This document shows positions 18,446 through 27,114 of a stretch of DNA of 64,000 bases, one piece after another (the stretch's first letter is position 1; each line of letters starts with the position of its first letter). Source of the stretch: Galbitalea sp036271875 (GTDB lineage Bacteria; Actinomycetota; Actinomycetes; Actinomycetales; Microbacteriaceae); the NCBI GenBank assembly GCA_036271875.1, contig DATAZU010000004.1:9452-73451 (forward strand). Reading direction: 5' to 3'. Under the pieces are notes generated by a model. That model had not been told where the DNA came from and did no database searches. It saw nothing but the letters and a program-made list of their open reading frames with translations. Both the position numbers and the translations under genes were made by a program.

Positions 18446-19669
18446 GTGAGACCAGAGTCGCAAGATCCGCAGATTCGCGAGCTCGTCCGAGCCGCCCGCG
18501 CCCATTCCGTGACGCGACGATCGGTTATCGCCGGGGCGACAGCCGGCGCGGCCATGCTTGCCCTTGCGGCGTGTGCGCCGTTCCGTTCCAGCTCAGCCCA
18601 ACCCGTCATCGCGAAGGACCACTCGGCAACCGTCAAGTCGATGATCTGGGCCAACTGGCCGCTGTACCTCGACGAGAACTCGGCCAAACACCATCCGACG
18701 CTTGAGGCCTTCGAGAAGCAGACCGGGATCAAGGTCGCGTATGACACGGTGGTCAACGACAACGACTCGTACTATCGAAGCGTCAAGCAGCGTCTCGCTG
18801 CGGGCAAGGACATTTCTGCAGACACGGTGTGCCTCACGGACTGGATGGTGAGCCAGTGGATCGCGCTGGGATACACCCAGAAACTCGATCATTCGCACAT
18901 CCCGAACCTGGCCAATCTCACGCCAGACCTTCGCAAGCCGGACTTCGACCCCGGGCGCAACTACTCAATACCGTGGCAGAGCGGTTTCGCCGGGATCTGC
19001 TGGAACAAGGATCTTGTGCCCAAGGGGCTGAAGCAGGTCTCTGACCTCTGGGCGCCGTCGCTCAAGGGCAGGATCACCGCACTGTCGGAATGGCGCGACA
19101 CGGTCGGGCTGGTGATGCTTGAGCAGGGTGTCAACATCGCGGGCAAATCGTGGGGTGACAAGCAGTTCAATGCGGCGATCGCGGAACTCACCAAACACAT
19201 CCACGCGGGGCAGTTCTACGACATCCGTGGCAACGACTACGTGAACGATCTCAAGAAGGGCAACGCGGTCGCGGGAATCGTTTGGTCGGGCGATGTCGAG
19301 GGTCTGAACGCCGAGGTCGGCAGCGAGAAGTTCGCGTTCGCGATTCCGGAGACGGGCGGAACGCTCTGGAGTGACAACTTTCTCGTCCCGATCGGATCAC
19401 AGCAGAAGGCGAACGCAGAGAAGCTCATTAATTACTACTACGAGCCTGAGGTCGCTGCGACGGTTGCAGCGTATGTGAACTACATCACGCCGGTCGAGGG
19501 CGCAAAAGAGGCGATGGCGAAGGTCGACCCGAGCCTCGTGGATGATCAACTCATCTTCCCCAACGAGGACACGCTAAAGAAGACCTCCATCTTCCGTACC
19601 CTCACCCAGGACGAGGACACCCGCTACAGCACCTCCTTCCAGGGCATGCTGCTGGGCGGGAGCAACTAG
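18446..19669 (+). CDS. Tat lipoprotein, polyamine ABC substrate-binding protein
   Basis: 407 residues from the GTG at 18446, chosen for the CGAGGAG 8-9 bp upstream; an earlier in-frame ATG at 18365 has no such site. The N-terminus has a twin-arginine motif (SVTRRSVIAG, 21-30) and a lipobox ending at Cys43 (LALAAC), so the folded protein is probably exported by Tat and lipidated. The mature part is PotD-like (spermidine/putrescine class, with the SMIWANWPLYLDE opening). No permease or ATPase gene lies next to it, so it is an orphan and must use a transporter encoded elsewhere. The nearby gabT hints at a shared polyamine/GABA route, which is inference. Confidence 0.88.
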   Translation: MRPESQDPQIRELVRAARAHSVTRRSVIAGATAGAAMLALAACAPFRSSSAQPVIAKDHSATVKSMIWANWPLYLDENSAKHHPTLEAFEKQTGIKVAYDTVVNDNDSYYRSVKQRLAAGKDISADTVCLTDWMVSQWIALGYTQKLDHSHIPNLANLTPDLRKPDFDPGRNYSIPWQSGFAGICWNKDLVPKGLKQVSDLWAPSLKGRITALSEWRDTVGLVMLEQGVNIAGKSWGDKQFNAAIAELTKHIHAGQFYDIRGNDYVNDLKKGNAVAGIVWSGDVEGLNAEVGSEKFAFAIPETGGTLWSDNFLVPIGSQQKANAEKLINYYYEPEVAATVAAYVNYITPVEGAKEAMAKVDPSLVDDQLIFPNEDTLKKTSIFRTLTQDEDTRYSTSFQGMLLGGSN

Positions 19670-19673
19670 TCTT

Positions 19674-19735
19674 CGCGAGTTGCCCACTTCTGCTCCTCTA
19701 GCGCGCGCTAATGCCGCATAAGTGGGCAACTCGCG
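19674..19735. repeat. 62-bp palindromic element, left flank of DUF559 gene
   Basis: Perfect 16-bp inverted arms (CGCGAGTTGCCCACTT at 19674-19689 and its complement at 19720-19735) enclose a 30-nt loop. The loop contains the 12-bp palindrome TAGCGCGCGCTA (19699-19710). It lies 4 bp after the polyamine-binding protein stop and 1 bp before the stop codon of the DUF559 gene. The same arms and loop length recur at 20701-20764. Confidence 0.85.
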
Positions 19736-19736
19736 T

Positions 19737-20663
19737 TTAGCGTGCTGACTCGGCGCGCTTGCGGATGCGTGTCATGAGTTCAGCCGGGTTCTTCAGGTCG
19801 TCCGCGTTGATCTCCATGAAGCGGACTCCTTCGCCCTCCAGCCTCGTTCGACGCGTCATGTCGCGTCGCCATTGGAGCTTGTCCGTGCGGTGGTAATCCC
19901 CCTGATATTCGAGGACGAGTTGGTATGGCTCGAGAAAGAGGTCGGTTCGCGCGATAACGCGATTGTTCGCGCCAACGAACTCGTGGTTCACGCTCGGTCT
20001 CGGAAACCCGGCCCATTCGAGAAGAACACGAAGCATGGACTCCGGCGGCGACTCTGATCGGTCGTTGAGCAGCGGCAAAGCCATCAGGATCTTCTGTCGA
20101 CCGCGAGGACTGACCCGCGATCGAGCGACATCCAGAATGTCGGCAACACTGGCCAGCGGGGCCCGTCGACGGATTACAAAGTCGCCGGCAGCCACTAATT
20201 CGAGCAGCGGGAGAACGCCCCCAAGGTCGCACCAGGTTCGCGCTGGAGTTGTCACCCGAAGACCGTTGAACTCGTAGATGTCGTGATCGCTGACCGTCAG
20301 ACGGTGCCCGATGATGCTATTTGCGTGCGGAGCGCGGTGTGGCGACGGCCGACTGATGTCGAGTCTTGTCGATCTCTGCAGTTTCAACGGCAGGGGGAAG
20401 TCGTGCAGCATGCCCGCCGTAACGTGGCTGAAGAACGCGTCCGCGGGCATGCGCTTGCTGATTAATCGGCTTCGATCCTGCAGGTCGCGTATCGACTCGG
20501 TGGTTCTCAGCCCCCAAAACGGCGACTCCAGATCGCGAGAACGAAGTCGGCCGAGGGAGACTCCGACCGATTGTGCGTCGCGAACCCGGAATCCGGAGCC
20601 CAGGTCCGGATGCAGGCGTTCGGGCTGGCGTCCGGGGCGGCTCATGCTGACCACTGTGCGCAA
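19737..20663 (-). CDS. DUF559-like (Vsr-fold) endonuclease domain protein
   Basis: 308 residues from a TTG at 20663 (GAGGG about 9 bp upstream); an ATG at 20645 is an alternative. The N-terminal two-thirds look like the DNA-binding AbiEi/DUF559 proteins common in actinobacteria. The C-terminal 100 residues carry a Vsr/DUF559-type nuclease core: ESMLRVLLEWAGFPRP (Glu), then RTDLFLEPYQLVLEYQGDYH (Asp and Glu...Gln) and a final strand GVRFMEINADDL. The catalytic acidic residues appear intact. The gene exactly fills the space between two near-identical palindromes (19674-19735, 20701-20764), as if gene and hairpins move together. Function unknown; options include a selfish endonuclease, repeat maintenance or defence. 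Confidence 0.75.
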   Translation of the reverse strand: MRTVVSMSRPGRQPERLHPDLGSGFRVRDAQSVGVSLGRLRSRDLESPFWGLRTTESIRDLQDRSRLISKRMPADAFFSHVTAGMLHDFPLPLKLQRSTRLDISRPSPHRAPHANSIIGHRLTVSDHDIYEFNGLRVTTPARTWCDLGGVLPLLELVAAGDFVIRRRAPLASVADILDVARSRVSPRGRQKILMALPLLNDRSESPPESMLRVLLEWAGFPRPSVNHEFVGANNRVIARTDLFLEPYQLVLEYQGDYHRTDKLQWRRDMTRRTRLEGEGVRFMEINADDLKNPAELMTRIRKRAESAR

Positions 20664-20700
20664 GATCAGCGACCCTCAGGGCGATCGTTCCACAGCCGGC

Positions 20701-20764
20701 GCGCGAGTTGCCCACTTATGTCGCTATATCGCGCTCTAATACAGCAGAAGTGGGCAACTCGCGC
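20701..20764. repeat. 64-bp palindromic element, right flank of DUF559 gene
   Basis: Perfect 17-bp inverted arms (GCGCGAGTTGCCCACTT at 20701-20717; complement at 20748-20764) enclose a 30-nt loop. The arms match those of the element at 19674-19735 base for base over 16 positions. The loops are the same length and clearly related (shared CGCG-n-n-CTAAT core) but have drifted. Lies between the start of the DUF559 gene and the stop of gabT (6 bp away). Confidence 0.85.
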
Positions 20765-20770
20765 AGAAGA

Positions 20771-22120
20771 CTAGAGACTCGCGAGAGCTTCTTCGAGAAC
20801 GCCGAGCGCGTCCCGCACGAGGTCGTCGCTGATCGCGAGCGACGGCAGGAACCGCAGCACGTTGCCGTGCGTTCCGGCGGTCAGCAGCAACAACCCCTGC
20901 TGCGCCGCGTACGACACGATCTTGCCGAGGTCCGCAGAATTGTGCTCGCGCGTTCCAGGGTTGACGAGTTCGATCGCCTGCATAGCGCCGATCCCACGAA
21001 CGTCGCCGATGATGTCGTACTTGCTCGCGAGGTCCTCGAGGCCGGCGCGAAGTACCGAACCGATCTGTGTGGCCCGACCGAGCAGGCCCTTCGACTCGAT
21101 TTCGCCGAAGACCGCAACGGCCGCTGCGCAGGACACGGGATTGCCACCAAAGGTTCCACCGAGGCCGCCCGGATGCGCTGCATCCATGATTTCGGCGCGC
21201 GCCGTGATCCCGGAGAGCGGCAGCCCGCCGGCAATGCCCTTCGCCGACAGCACCATGTCCGGCACGACGCCGAAGTGCTCGCTCGCAAAGTACTTGCCGG
21301 TGCGTGCCATGCCACTCTGGATCTCATCGGCGATGAACACGACGCCGTTCGCGCTGCACCACTCCTGCAGTGCGGGCAGGTAACCGTCGGCGGGCACCTG
21401 GAAGCCGCCCTCGCCCTGGATCGGTTCAACGATGAGACAGGCCAGGTCGGATGCCCCGACAGACTTCTCGAGGTGCACGATCGTGCGCTTCGCCGCATCC
21501 GCGCCGCTCAGTCCGTCGTGGTATGGGTACGAACTCGGCGCACGGTAGATGTCACCGGCGAATGGGCCGAAGCCGGATGCGTACGGCATGGCCTTGAAGG
21601 TCATGGCCATCGTCAGGTTGGTGCGGCCGTGATAGGCGTGGTCGAGCACGGCGACGCCGCCGCGTCCGGTGAACTTGCGCGCGATCTTGACGCCGTTCTC
21701 GACGGCTTCCGCGCCGGAGTTCTGCAGGACGGTCCTCTTGTCATGCGTTCCCGGCGTGTGCTCGGCGAGCAACTCGGCAACACGGACGTAACCCTCGTAT
21801 GGCGTGATCGTAAACGCGGCGTGGGTGAGCTTCGCTACCTGGTCCGACACCGCCGAGACGACCGCTGCGTCGGTGTGGCCGATGGTGGTAACACCGATTC
21901 CCGACCCCATGTCGAGGAACTGGTTGCCGTCGACGTCCACCAGAATCGCGCCATGAGCGCGCTCGATGTAGATGGGAAGAGCAGAATTGACACCGACGGG
22001 AACCGCGGCCAGTCGCCTTTTGTGCAGCGCGTCGGAGGCCGGCCCCGGTATTGCCGTGACTATCCGACGCTCCTCGGCAATGGCGGATCCGGGAACTGAG
22101 GTCAGAATAGTGTCGGTCAT
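20771..22120 (-). CDS. gabT: 4-aminobutyrate--2-oxoglutarate transaminase
   Basis: 449 residues, full length. PLP-dependent class-III aminotransferase: cofactor-binding Asp in FIADEIQSG (Asp265) and Schiff-base lysine in LSAKGIAGGLP (Lys294). SGAEAVENG and QGEGGFQ are typical of GabT. Moves the amino group of GABA to 2-oxoglutarate, giving succinic semialdehyde and glutamate. No succinate-semialdehyde dehydrogenase is adjacent; the aldehyde dehydrogenases at 55-58 kb belong with deoC. Divergent from the OsmC-like gene with a 41-bp gap. Confidence 0.95.
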   Translation of the reverse strand: MTDTILTSVPGSAIAEERRIVTAIPGPASDALHKRRLAAVPVGVNSALPIYIERAHGAILVDVDGNQFLDMGSGIGVTTIGHTDAAVVSAVSDQVAKLTHAAFTITPYEGYVRVAELLAEHTPGTHDKRTVLQNSGAEAVENGVKIARKFTGRGGVAVLDHAYHGRTNLTMAMTFKAMPYASGFGPFAGDIYRAPSSYPYHDGLSGADAAKRTIVHLEKSVGASDLACLIVEPIQGEGGFQVPADGYLPALQEWCSANGVVFIADEIQSGMARTGKYFASEHFGVVPDMVLSAKGIAGGLPLSGITARAEIMDAAHPGGLGGTFGGNPVSCAAAVAVFGEIESKGLLGRATQIGSVLRAGLEDLASKYDIIGDVRGIGAMQAIELVNPGTREHNSADLGKIVSYAAQQGLLLLTAGTHGNVLRFLPSLAISDDLVRDALGVLEEALASL

Positions 22121-22161
22121 GATGGGAGAAAGTTTAGTGTTCGATTCTCACGAGGAGCACC

Positions 22162-22641
22162 GTGGATCTCACGCATAATTACGAGGTAGCGCTCGAGTGG
22201 CAGGGCAATCGCGGCACGGGTACAAGCGGCTATCGCGAGTACGGTCGCGAGCACGTCATCACGGCTGCGGGCAAGCCGGATATCGCGGGATCGGCCGATC
22301 GTGCCTTCCACGGCAACGTCGAGCGCTGGAATCCGGAAGAGGTGCTGCTGGCCGCGCTGAGCCAGTGTCACCTGCTGAGTTACCTGCACGTCGCCGCTAC
22401 TCACGGGGTCGTGGTGACGGCGTACACCGATTCCGCAATCGGAGTGATGGAGCAGACGCACGACGGAGGCGGCCACTTCGTGAGTGCGACGCTCCGGCCC
22501 GTCGTGACCATTTCGAGCGGGTCCGCCGAACTCGCCGAGAGCCTTCACGATGAGGCGAGCCGCAAGTGTTTTATCGCGGCATCCGTCAACTTCCCAGTCG
22601 GCCACGAGGTGACCACTCTGGTCGCCGACGCCGCGCAATAG
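22162..22641 (+). CDS. OsmC-family peroxide-stress protein
   Basis: 159 residues, GTG start with CGAGGAGC in front. The two redox cysteines of the OsmC/Ohr family are present, one in ALSQCHLLSY and one in SRKCFIAAS, which fits thiol-dependent reduction of organic hydroperoxides. The sequence is closer to the OsmC-like/YhfA-type group than to classic Ohr. Acts in the cytosol. Divergently transcribed from gabT through a very short shared promoter region. Confidence 0.9.
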   Translation: MDLTHNYEVALEWQGNRGTGTSGYREYGREHVITAAGKPDIAGSADRAFHGNVERWNPEEVLLAALSQCHLLSYLHVAATHGVVVTAYTDSAIGVMEQTHDGGGHFVSATLRPVVTISSGSAELAESLHDEASRKCFIAASVNFPVGHEVTTLVADAAQ

Positions 22642-22742
22642 AGACGACATAGAAAGTTCACAGGCTTCTCCCTGCGGTCATTCACCGTTGGATGCGTCAG
22701 ACTGGAGGCTGATTTGTGTGTCCAGCATCGGAAGGCTTCACG

Positions 22743-23717
22743 TTGCGCAAAATAGCATCTCTCGTTGTTCTCGTCGCGCTTGCAGCGACCCTCACTGCCT
22801 GCACCGCGCAGGGCGAACAACCGGTCAAGGGCTGTGTTCCGGCCAAGTCGGGTAGCTCGTCGGAGTCCATCAAGGTCTCGACCAACTTCGGCAAGACGCC
22901 AACCGTAAAGGTCGGCGCCCCGATCAAGAGCGTGAAGACCACGCAGCGCACCGTCGTCAAGGTGGGCACGGGGGCCGTGGCGAGCAAGAACAAGAAGGTC
23001 GCCGCTGACTTCGTGATCTACAACGGCACAACGGGCAAGAAGCTCACCACGACCGGATTCGACGGCAAGACCGTGCCGTTCACCATGGACCCCGCGAAGT
23101 TCCTCCCCGGCCTCGTCAAGACGCTTGAGTGCTCGCGGGTCGGTACCCGTGTCGTTGGCGTTATCCCCCCGGCGGACGCGTTCCAATCGACGGGGTCGTC
23201 CTCGCTCGGCATTGGCGCCAAGGATGACATGGTATTCGTCGCCGATGTCGTGAAGGTCTCCGCCGCGTCGCCCGCAGCCCTCAAGCATGCGACCGGGGCC
23301 ACGGTCGCCCCGAAGGCCGGCTTCCCGCCGGTCAAGTTCAGCTCCGCGGGTGACCCGACGGTGACGATTCCGAAGACCGCTCAGCCCACGAAGCTCGAGG
23401 AGGAGGTGCTCATCAAGGGCAAGGGCGCCAAGGTGCCCACTGACTCGAACGTGATCGTGAACTACCAGCTCGTGATCTGGCGCACCGGGAAGGTCGTGTC
23501 CGGAAACGACAGTTACGCGTCCGGACAGCCGGCGACCTTCAACACGGGTGAGGTCGTGCCAGGGTTCAAGCAGGCGCTCGAGGGTCAGACCGTTGGTTCG
23601 CGCGTCCTGGTGGTCATTCCACCGGCGCTCGGCTACACGTCGACAGGAAACGCGCAGGCCGGCATCAAGGGCACCGACGATCTGGTATTCGTCGTCGACA
23701 TCCTGGGCATCAGCTAG
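22743..23717 (+). CDS. Two-domain FKBP-type prolyl isomerase lipoprotein
   Basis: 324 residues from the TTG at 22743 (GGAAGG 7 bp upstream); a GTG at 22716 is an in-frame alternative. The lipoprotein signal ends at LTAC (Cys20). Two FKBP-like domains follow: about 95-190 (degenerate, ending GAKDDMVFVADVV) and about 230-324, which keeps GEVVPGFKQALEGQTVGSR and the ALGY loop. The second domain is the likely active isomerase. Acts outside the membrane, where it may help fold exported proteins. Start choice affects only the signal peptide. Confidence 0.88.
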   Translation: MRKIASLVVLVALAATLTACTAQGEQPVKGCVPAKSGSSSESIKVSTNFGKTPTVKVGAPIKSVKTTQRTVVKVGTGAVASKNKKVAADFVIYNGTTGKKLTTTGFDGKTVPFTMDPAKFLPGLVKTLECSRVGTRVVGVIPPADAFQSTGSSSLGIGAKDDMVFVADVVKVSAASPAALKHATGATVAPKAGFPPVKFSSAGDPTVTIPKTAQPTKLEEEVLIKGKGAKVPTDSNVIVNYQLVIWRTGKVVSGNDSYASGQPATFNTGEVVPGFKQALEGQTVGSRVLVVIPPALGYTSTGNAQAGIKGTDDLVFVVDILGIS

Positions 23718-23728
23718 CGCCGAATGAC

Positions 23729-23782
23729 CGGTCCCCGAGTCCACTGCGGTCCCTGAGCTCACCGCGGTCCGTGAGCTCGTCG
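23729..23782. repeat. Three 18-bp tandem repeats upstream of dxr
   Basis: Three consecutive 18-bp units of the form CGGTCC-(C/G)-(C/T)GAG(C/T), at 23729, 23747 and 23765. The last runs on into GTCGAAGGG. They fill most of the 92-bp gap between the FKBP gene and dxr. Similar GAGC-n-n-GTCGA text occurs at 29050-29061 in front of ispG. Confidence 0.6.
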
Positions 23783-23809
23783 AAGGGCCGCCCACGCTAA
23801 CGTGAACAC

Positions 23810-24886
23810 GTGCGCACAGTACTGATCCTCGGCTCTACCGGGTCAATCGGCGTTCAGGCGCTCGAGGTCATTGCGGCGAATCCCGACAAATTTCGGGTGG
23901 TCGGTCTTGCGGCTGGTTCCCGGCGCGAGCTGATCGAACGGCAGGCGAAGTCTCTCGGAATTGACCAGGTTGCGCTGGGTGCCATCGAGGCCGAGCAGCT
24001 CGTCCGCAGCGTGCGAGCGGATGTTGTTCTGAATGGCATCACCGGATCCGTCGGACTCGGCCCGACGCTTGCAGCGCTCGATACCGGCGCAACGCTCGCC
24101 CTTGCCAACAAAGAGAGCCTGATCGTCGGCGGTGACCTGGTGAAGGCGGCGGCCGCCCCCGGGCAGATCGTGCCCGTCGACTCGGAGCACTCTGCGATCG
24201 CGCAGGCGCTGCGCAGCGGCTCGGCATCGGAGGTTCGGCGCCTGATCCTGACCGCATCCGGCGGTCCGTTTCGGGGTCGGACGCGGGAGAGCATGAAGGA
24301 TGTGACGCCGACCGAGGCGCTTCGGCATCCGACTTGGGACATGGGCGTCGTCGTCACGACCAACTCGGCTACGCTCGTCAACAAGGGGCTCGAGATCATC
24401 GAAGCCCACCTGCTGTTCGATGTCGATTACGACGCGATCGATGTCACGGTGCATCCCCAGTCGATCGTTCACTCAATGGTCGAGTTCGTCGATGGCTCGA
24501 CCATCGCCCAGGCGTCGCCGCCCGACATGCGGCTGCCTATTTCGCTCGCGCTCGACTGGCCCAATCGTGTTCCCGGGGTTGGCGCCCCGCTCGACTGGAC
24601 GGCCACGAGCAGCTGGGATTTCGAGCCGCTCGACGACGCCGCATTCCCCGCGGTGAATCTCGCCAAGTCGGTCGGAAAGGCCGGCAGCACGTTCCCGGCG
24701 GTCTTCAACGCGGCCAACGAACAGGCCGTGCGAGCCTTCCACGATGGGCGAATCGGGTTCCTCGATATCGTCAACACGGTCGCGCGAGTCGTGGATGCGC
24801 ACGAGCCGGGCGAGGCATCGCTCGCGGGCGTTCTCGAGGCTGAACGCTGGGCCCGGGGGGCCGCAGATTCCCTGATCGCGGGCTGA
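23810..24886 (+). CDS. dxr: 1-deoxy-D-xylulose-5-phosphate reductoisomerase
   Basis: 358 residues, GTG start. NADPH-dependent conversion of DXP to 2-C-methyl-D-erythritol 4-phosphate, the committed step of the MEP isoprenoid pathway. The N-terminal NADPH loop GSTGSIGVQALEV, the metal/substrate loop PVDSEHSAIAQAL, and the flexible lid around TEALRHPTWDMG are all present. Slightly shorter than many homologues (about 385-400) but no motif is missing. Followed 73 bp later by rseP, a common actinobacterial pairing, and in the same direction as ispG at 29.1 kb. Confidence 0.97.
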   Translation: MRTVLILGSTGSIGVQALEVIAANPDKFRVVGLAAGSRRELIERQAKSLGIDQVALGAIEAEQLVRSVRADVVLNGITGSVGLGPTLAALDTGATLALANKESLIVGGDLVKAAAAPGQIVPVDSEHSAIAQALRSGSASEVRRLILTASGGPFRGRTRESMKDVTPTEALRHPTWDMGVVVTTNSATLVNKGLEIIEAHLLFDVDYDAIDVTVHPQSIVHSMVEFVDGSTIAQASPPDMRLPISLALDWPNRVPGVGAPLDWTATSSWDFEPLDDAAFPAVNLAKSVGKAGSTFPAVFNAANEQAVRAFHDGRIGFLDIVNTVARVVDAHEPGEASLAGVLEAERWARGAADSLIAG

Positions 24887-24959
24887 GCGCGCGACTGGCA
24901 CCCTTTTTGGGAGGGGTCCGCTCAGGTTGCTCCTAAGGTCGCACAGCTATCCTTGGGCC

Positions 24960-26288
24960 GTGGAAACCGTCCTTCTCTTCATCCTCGGCGTTGTGATCTT
25001 CATCGTCGGACTGGTGGTTTCCGTCGCCCTCCACGAGGCGGGCCACCTCACGTTCGCCAAGCTCTTTGGCGTGAAGGTGTCGCAGTACATGGTCGGCTTC
25101 GGTCGCACGATCTGGTCGAAAACCATCCGCGGCACCGAGTACGGGTTCAAGCCCGTACTGCTCGGTGGATACATTTCGATGGCGGGCATGTTCCCTCCGG
25201 GGTCGGCGGGAGCCGAGGACGCGAAGCCGCAGGGTGCGCTGTTCAGCGCCCTGGTTCAGGATGCTCGCGCCTCCAGCGCCGACAGTATCGGCGGCGACGA
25301 CCATTCCGGCGCTTTCTACATGGCCAAGCCGTGGAAGCGCATCATTATCATGTTTGCCGGTCCGTTCATGAACCTGGTCATCGGCGTGGTGATTGCGGCC
25401 ATCCTGATTACCGGCTTTGGCACGCCGGCAGCAACGATCGGTTCAGTCGCGAGCTGCGTTCCCGCTGCGGTCACGGCCACGACGGTGACTAAGTGCAAGG
25501 ACTCCGACCCGGTTTCGCCGGCATCCGTGGCTGGACTCAAGAAGGGCGACCTCGTCATCTCGGTCAATGGCGTCTCCTACCCGTCTCCGGCGGTCACCCA
25601 GTCGATGCTGCAGCAATCGGCGGGCAAAGCGGTCACGATGGTGGTCAAACGGGCGGGAAAACTTAAGACAATCTCCGTGACGCCGGCGAAGGTAACTCGG
25701 GCCGCGCTCGACGCGAACGGACTCCCCATTACCGACTCGTCCGGCAAGCCGGTAATGCAGAAACTCGGGGCAGTCGGAGTCTTTCTCGGCCAGAAGCTCG
25801 TTCCCCAGCCCATCACCTCGACCTTTAGCGCGGTCGGATCGGAAGTAAACGGGATCTTTGCCGTCCTCGCTCGTTTCCCCGCCGGAATTGTTGGCGTCTG
25901 GAATTCCGTCTTCGGCGGAGCAGCACGCAGCCCATCCAGCCCGGTCAGTGTCGTGGGAGTCGGCCGAGCGATCGGCGACATTGCGAGCACGAGTGATGCG
26001 CCCGTGAAGCTTCGGATCTATGACATCCTGAGTCTGCTCGGCGAGCTCAACATCTCGCTCTTCGTTTTCAACCTCATCCCGCTGCTGCCGCTTGACGGCG
26101 GGCACATCATCGGAGCGGTGTGGGAAGCGATTCGTCGCTTCTTTGCGAAGGTGTTCCGTCGGCGCGATCCGGGTCCCGTCGACCTGGCCAAGCTGATGCC
26201 GCTCACGGTCGCAGTCGTAACCGTTCTGATCGCGGTCTCCGCGCTTCTGATCGTCGCCGACCTGGTAAATCCCGTCGCCGTTGGTTGA
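24960..26288 (+). CDS. rseP: Site-2 intramembrane metalloprotease (RseP/Rip1-like)
   Basis: 442 residues from the GTG at 24960, which puts the first membrane helix at the N-terminus. Zinc site HEAGH (25-29) in the first membrane segment, and the third ligand in the C-terminal LLPLDGGH motif. A PDZ domain is in the middle (about 175-245, SVAGLKKGDLVISVNGVSY). Cuts transmembrane anti-sigma factors or signal-peptide remnants inside the membrane; which anti-sigma factor cannot be told here. The dxr-rseP-ispG order is normal in actinobacteria, but three metabolic genes separate it from ispG. Confidence 0.94.
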   Translation: METVLLFILGVVIFIVGLVVSVALHEAGHLTFAKLFGVKVSQYMVGFGRTIWSKTIRGTEYGFKPVLLGGYISMAGMFPPGSAGAEDAKPQGALFSALVQDARASSADSIGGDDHSGAFYMAKPWKRIIIMFAGPFMNLVIGVVIAAILITGFGTPAATIGSVASCVPAAVTATTVTKCKDSDPVSPASVAGLKKGDLVISVNGVSYPSPAVTQSMLQQSAGKAVTMVVKRAGKLKTISVTPAKVTRAALDANGLPITDSSGKPVMQKLGAVGVFLGQKLVPQPITSTFSAVGSEVNGIFAVLARFPAGIVGVWNSVFGGAARSPSSPVSVVGVGRAIGDIASTSDAPVKLRIYDILSLLGELNISLFVFNLIPLLPLDGGHIIGAVWEAIRRFFAKVFRRRDPGPVDLAKLMPLTVAVVTVLIAVSALLIVADLVNPVAVG

Positions 26289-26300
26289 CCACGGAGTTAG

Positions 26301-26328
26301 TTGACCTGTAACCGGCGCGGTTTACGCT
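26301..26328 (+). promoter_or_regulatory. Candidate promoter and operator of the bdh operon
   Basis: TTGACC (26301-26306) and TACGCT (26323-26328) are 16 bp apart, a plausible -35/-10 pair. The spacer holds the palindrome AACCG-GCG-CGGTT (26310-26322), where a repressor could sit. AGGAGAGGA follows as ribosome-binding site before the ATG at 26365. Judged by eye. Confidence 0.45.
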
Positions 26329-26364
26329 GGGAGCGTTCACGCTCGAAGGAGAGGACCGCGACGG

Positions 26365-27114
26365 ATGTCGATCGATCTCACCGGAAAAACCGCGCTCGTA
26401 ACCGGCGCGGCCAGCGGTATCGGCGCGGCCTGTGCGCGGGCGCTTGCCAGCGCTGGTGCGAGCGTCACAATCGCCGACCTCAACGGTGATCGCGCGAGCG
26501 AGCTGGCGAACGAACTCGGCGGGACTGCCTGGCAGGTCGACCTGTCCGACACGGCGGCGCTCGCCGACCGCAAGCTCGAGATCGACATCCTCGTCAATAA
26601 CGCCGGCATCCAGCGGGTGAGTCCAATCGAGGACTTCGACCCTGCAGCGTTTCACTCCATTCTCACCCTGATGGTCGAGGCACCCTTTCTGCTGATTCGT
26701 GCCGCCCTGCCAGCGATGTACGCGCGAGGGTTCGGACGCATCGTCAACATCTCCTCGGTGCACGGGCTCCGCGCATCCGAAAACAAGTCGGCGTACGTTA
26801 CCGCGAAGCACGCCCTCGAGGGGCTGTCGAAAGTGACTGCCCTTGAGGGCGGCCCGCGCGGAGTGACAAGCAATTGCGTGAACCCGGGCTACGTGCGCAC
26901 GCCACTGGTCGAGAAACAGATCGCCGACCAGGCTCGCATCAACAACATCCCGGAGTCCGAGGTAGTCGAGAAGGTTCTGCTGGCCGAGTCGGCGATCAAG
27001 CGCCTTCTCGAACCGGACGAGGTCGCCGATCTCGTGCTGTGGCTGTGTGGGCCGACCGCGTCGATGGTCACCGGCGCTTCGTACACGATGGATGGTGGCT
27101 GGAGCGCTCGATGA
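26365..27114 (+). CDS. 3-hydroxybutyrate dehydrogenase (SDR)
   Basis: 249 residues. Short-chain dehydrogenase with NAD loop TGAASGIG (14-21), NNAG, catalytic Ser in NISSVHG, and Y-x-x-x-K as YVTAK. The C-terminal half, with VEKQIADQARI, KRLLEPDEVADLVLWLCG and YTMDGGWSAR, is characteristic of D-3-hydroxybutyrate dehydrogenases (BdhA type). Oxidises 3-hydroxybutyrate to acetoacetate with NAD. First of three genes overlapping by 4 bp, the other two being alpha/beta hydrolases. That suggests use of hydroxybutyrate esters or oligomers, which is inference. Confidence 0.85.
   Translation: MSIDLTGKTALVTGAASGIGAACARALASAGASVTIADLNGDRASELANELGGTAWQVDLSDTAALADRKLEIDILVNNAGIQRVSPIEDFDPAAFHSILTLMVEAPFLLIRAALPAMYARGFGRIVNISSVHGLRASENKSAYVTAKHALEGLSKVTALEGGPRGVTSNCVNPGYVRTPLVEKQIADQARINNIPESEVVEKVLLAESAIKRLLEPDEVADLVLWLCGPTASMVTGASYTMDGGWSAR

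Noticed and set aside
20708..22099. Plus-strand open frame of 463 codons
   Set aside because: Antisense to gabT, which has the PLP lysine and full length.
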